A DNA stretch of 29,072 bases from a virus. The notes under the pieces were generated by a model that saw nothing but the letters and a program-made list of their open reading frames with translations, was not told the DNA's origin and ran no database searches. Made by a program: the position numbers and the translations under genes. Position 1 is the stretch's first letter. Each line of letters opens with the position of its first letter. Shown piece after piece: positions 28,907 to 29,072 of the stretch. Location: the IMG/VR virus record IMGVR_UViG_3300010354_003742, positions 1-29,072 of that record. One strand, written 5' to 3'.

Positions 28907-29072
28907 GTTACGATGAATGGATGACCTACGGAATTAAAAAAGGTTGGTGCGGACCTCCTGTATGTTATACACATGACGGACTACCAATGTCTGAGCAAGA
29001 AGATGTAGAATTTGGCGAAGGTCAAGATCCCTGCATTCATATTGTTCGAATGTATGAAGACATTGATACGAA
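28897..29072 (+). CDS. protein of unknown function, 3' end beyond the window
   Basis: The ATG at 28897 lies inside the thioredoxin end, after AAAGGAG and GGCGGA. The 58 visible codons encode MALSYDEWMTYGIKKGWCGPPVCYTH and on, with C18, C23 and a later DPCIH pair. Several cysteines and histidines may bind metal. The protein is incomplete at its C-terminus. I recognise the pattern as phage-like but cannot assign a function. Confidence 0.7.
   Translation, partial: MALSYDEWMTYGIKKGWCGPPVCYTHDGLPMSEQEDVEFGEGQDPCIHIVRMYEDIDT

Overview
The window looks like a stretch of a tailed double-stranded DNA phage (Caudoviricetes) genome whose host is probably an actinobacterium. The evidence is: terminase small and large subunits, a phage replisome and a CHAP endolysin; every supported gene lies on the + strand in tightly overlapping ATGA/taATG/GTGA arrays; many genes are very short; and there is a WhiB-family gene, a family otherwise restricted to Actinobacteria and their phages. 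The DNA is AT-rich, which suits a low-GC actinobacterium such as the freshwater Nanopelagicales better than Streptomyces or Mycobacterium. The host assignment is inference. No portal, capsid or tail-tube gene is recognisable, so the main virion genes lie outside the window.

Region 1 (1-14.7 kb) is the replication, recombination and nucleotide module. It holds a calcineurin-like phosphoesterase, an HTH protein, a possible helicase loader, a DnaB-like helicase, a CHC2/TOPRIM primase, a candidate ssDNA-binding protein, a DnaE-type polymerase with an intact PHP site, MazG, RecA, a small PD-(D/E)XK nuclease, a cluster of tiny membrane proteins including XapX, a Cas4/RecB-like nuclease with four cysteines, a RuvC-like resolvase, two methyltransferases flanking a 48-residue HTH protein, and a DUF1599 protein. 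No sliding clamp or clamp loader is seen, so the phage polymerase probably borrows the host's.

Region 2 (14.7-17.5 kb) is the packaging module: terminase small subunit, a mini zinc protein and terminase large subunit. It begins at a promoter that overlaps two adjoining perfect 12-bp palindromes. A tRNA with a CAU anticodon follows at 17460.

Region 3 (17.5-24.1 kb) holds Hsp20, a staphylococcal-type nuclease behind a structured leader, an FmdB-like zinc ribbon, an 830-residue exported surface protein with a 13-unit PPAEE repeat, and a lysis-like block. That block has a small two-TM protein, a lipoprotein, a frame-broken two-TM protein that could be the holin, and a CHAP endolysin.

Region 4 (24.1-29.1 kb) is an accessory region of individually promoted genes: WhiB, zinc proteins, an Ntn-hydrolase resembling HslV/proteasome beta subunits, an exported subtilisin-like protease, a Pyr_excise-like DNA glycosylase and a thioredoxin.

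The most distinctive feature is the promoter architecture. Six genes (14730, 21871, 25797, 26378, 26913, 28137) have a sigma70-like -10 box only 6-7 nt before the ATG, five of them with a -35-like element at exactly 17 bp spacing, which predicts leaderless mRNAs. Replication genes and some others instead use an extended -10 (TGATATAAT) and an ordinary leader with a Shine-Dalgarno. The two translation-initiation modes therefore appear to divide the phage genes into classes.
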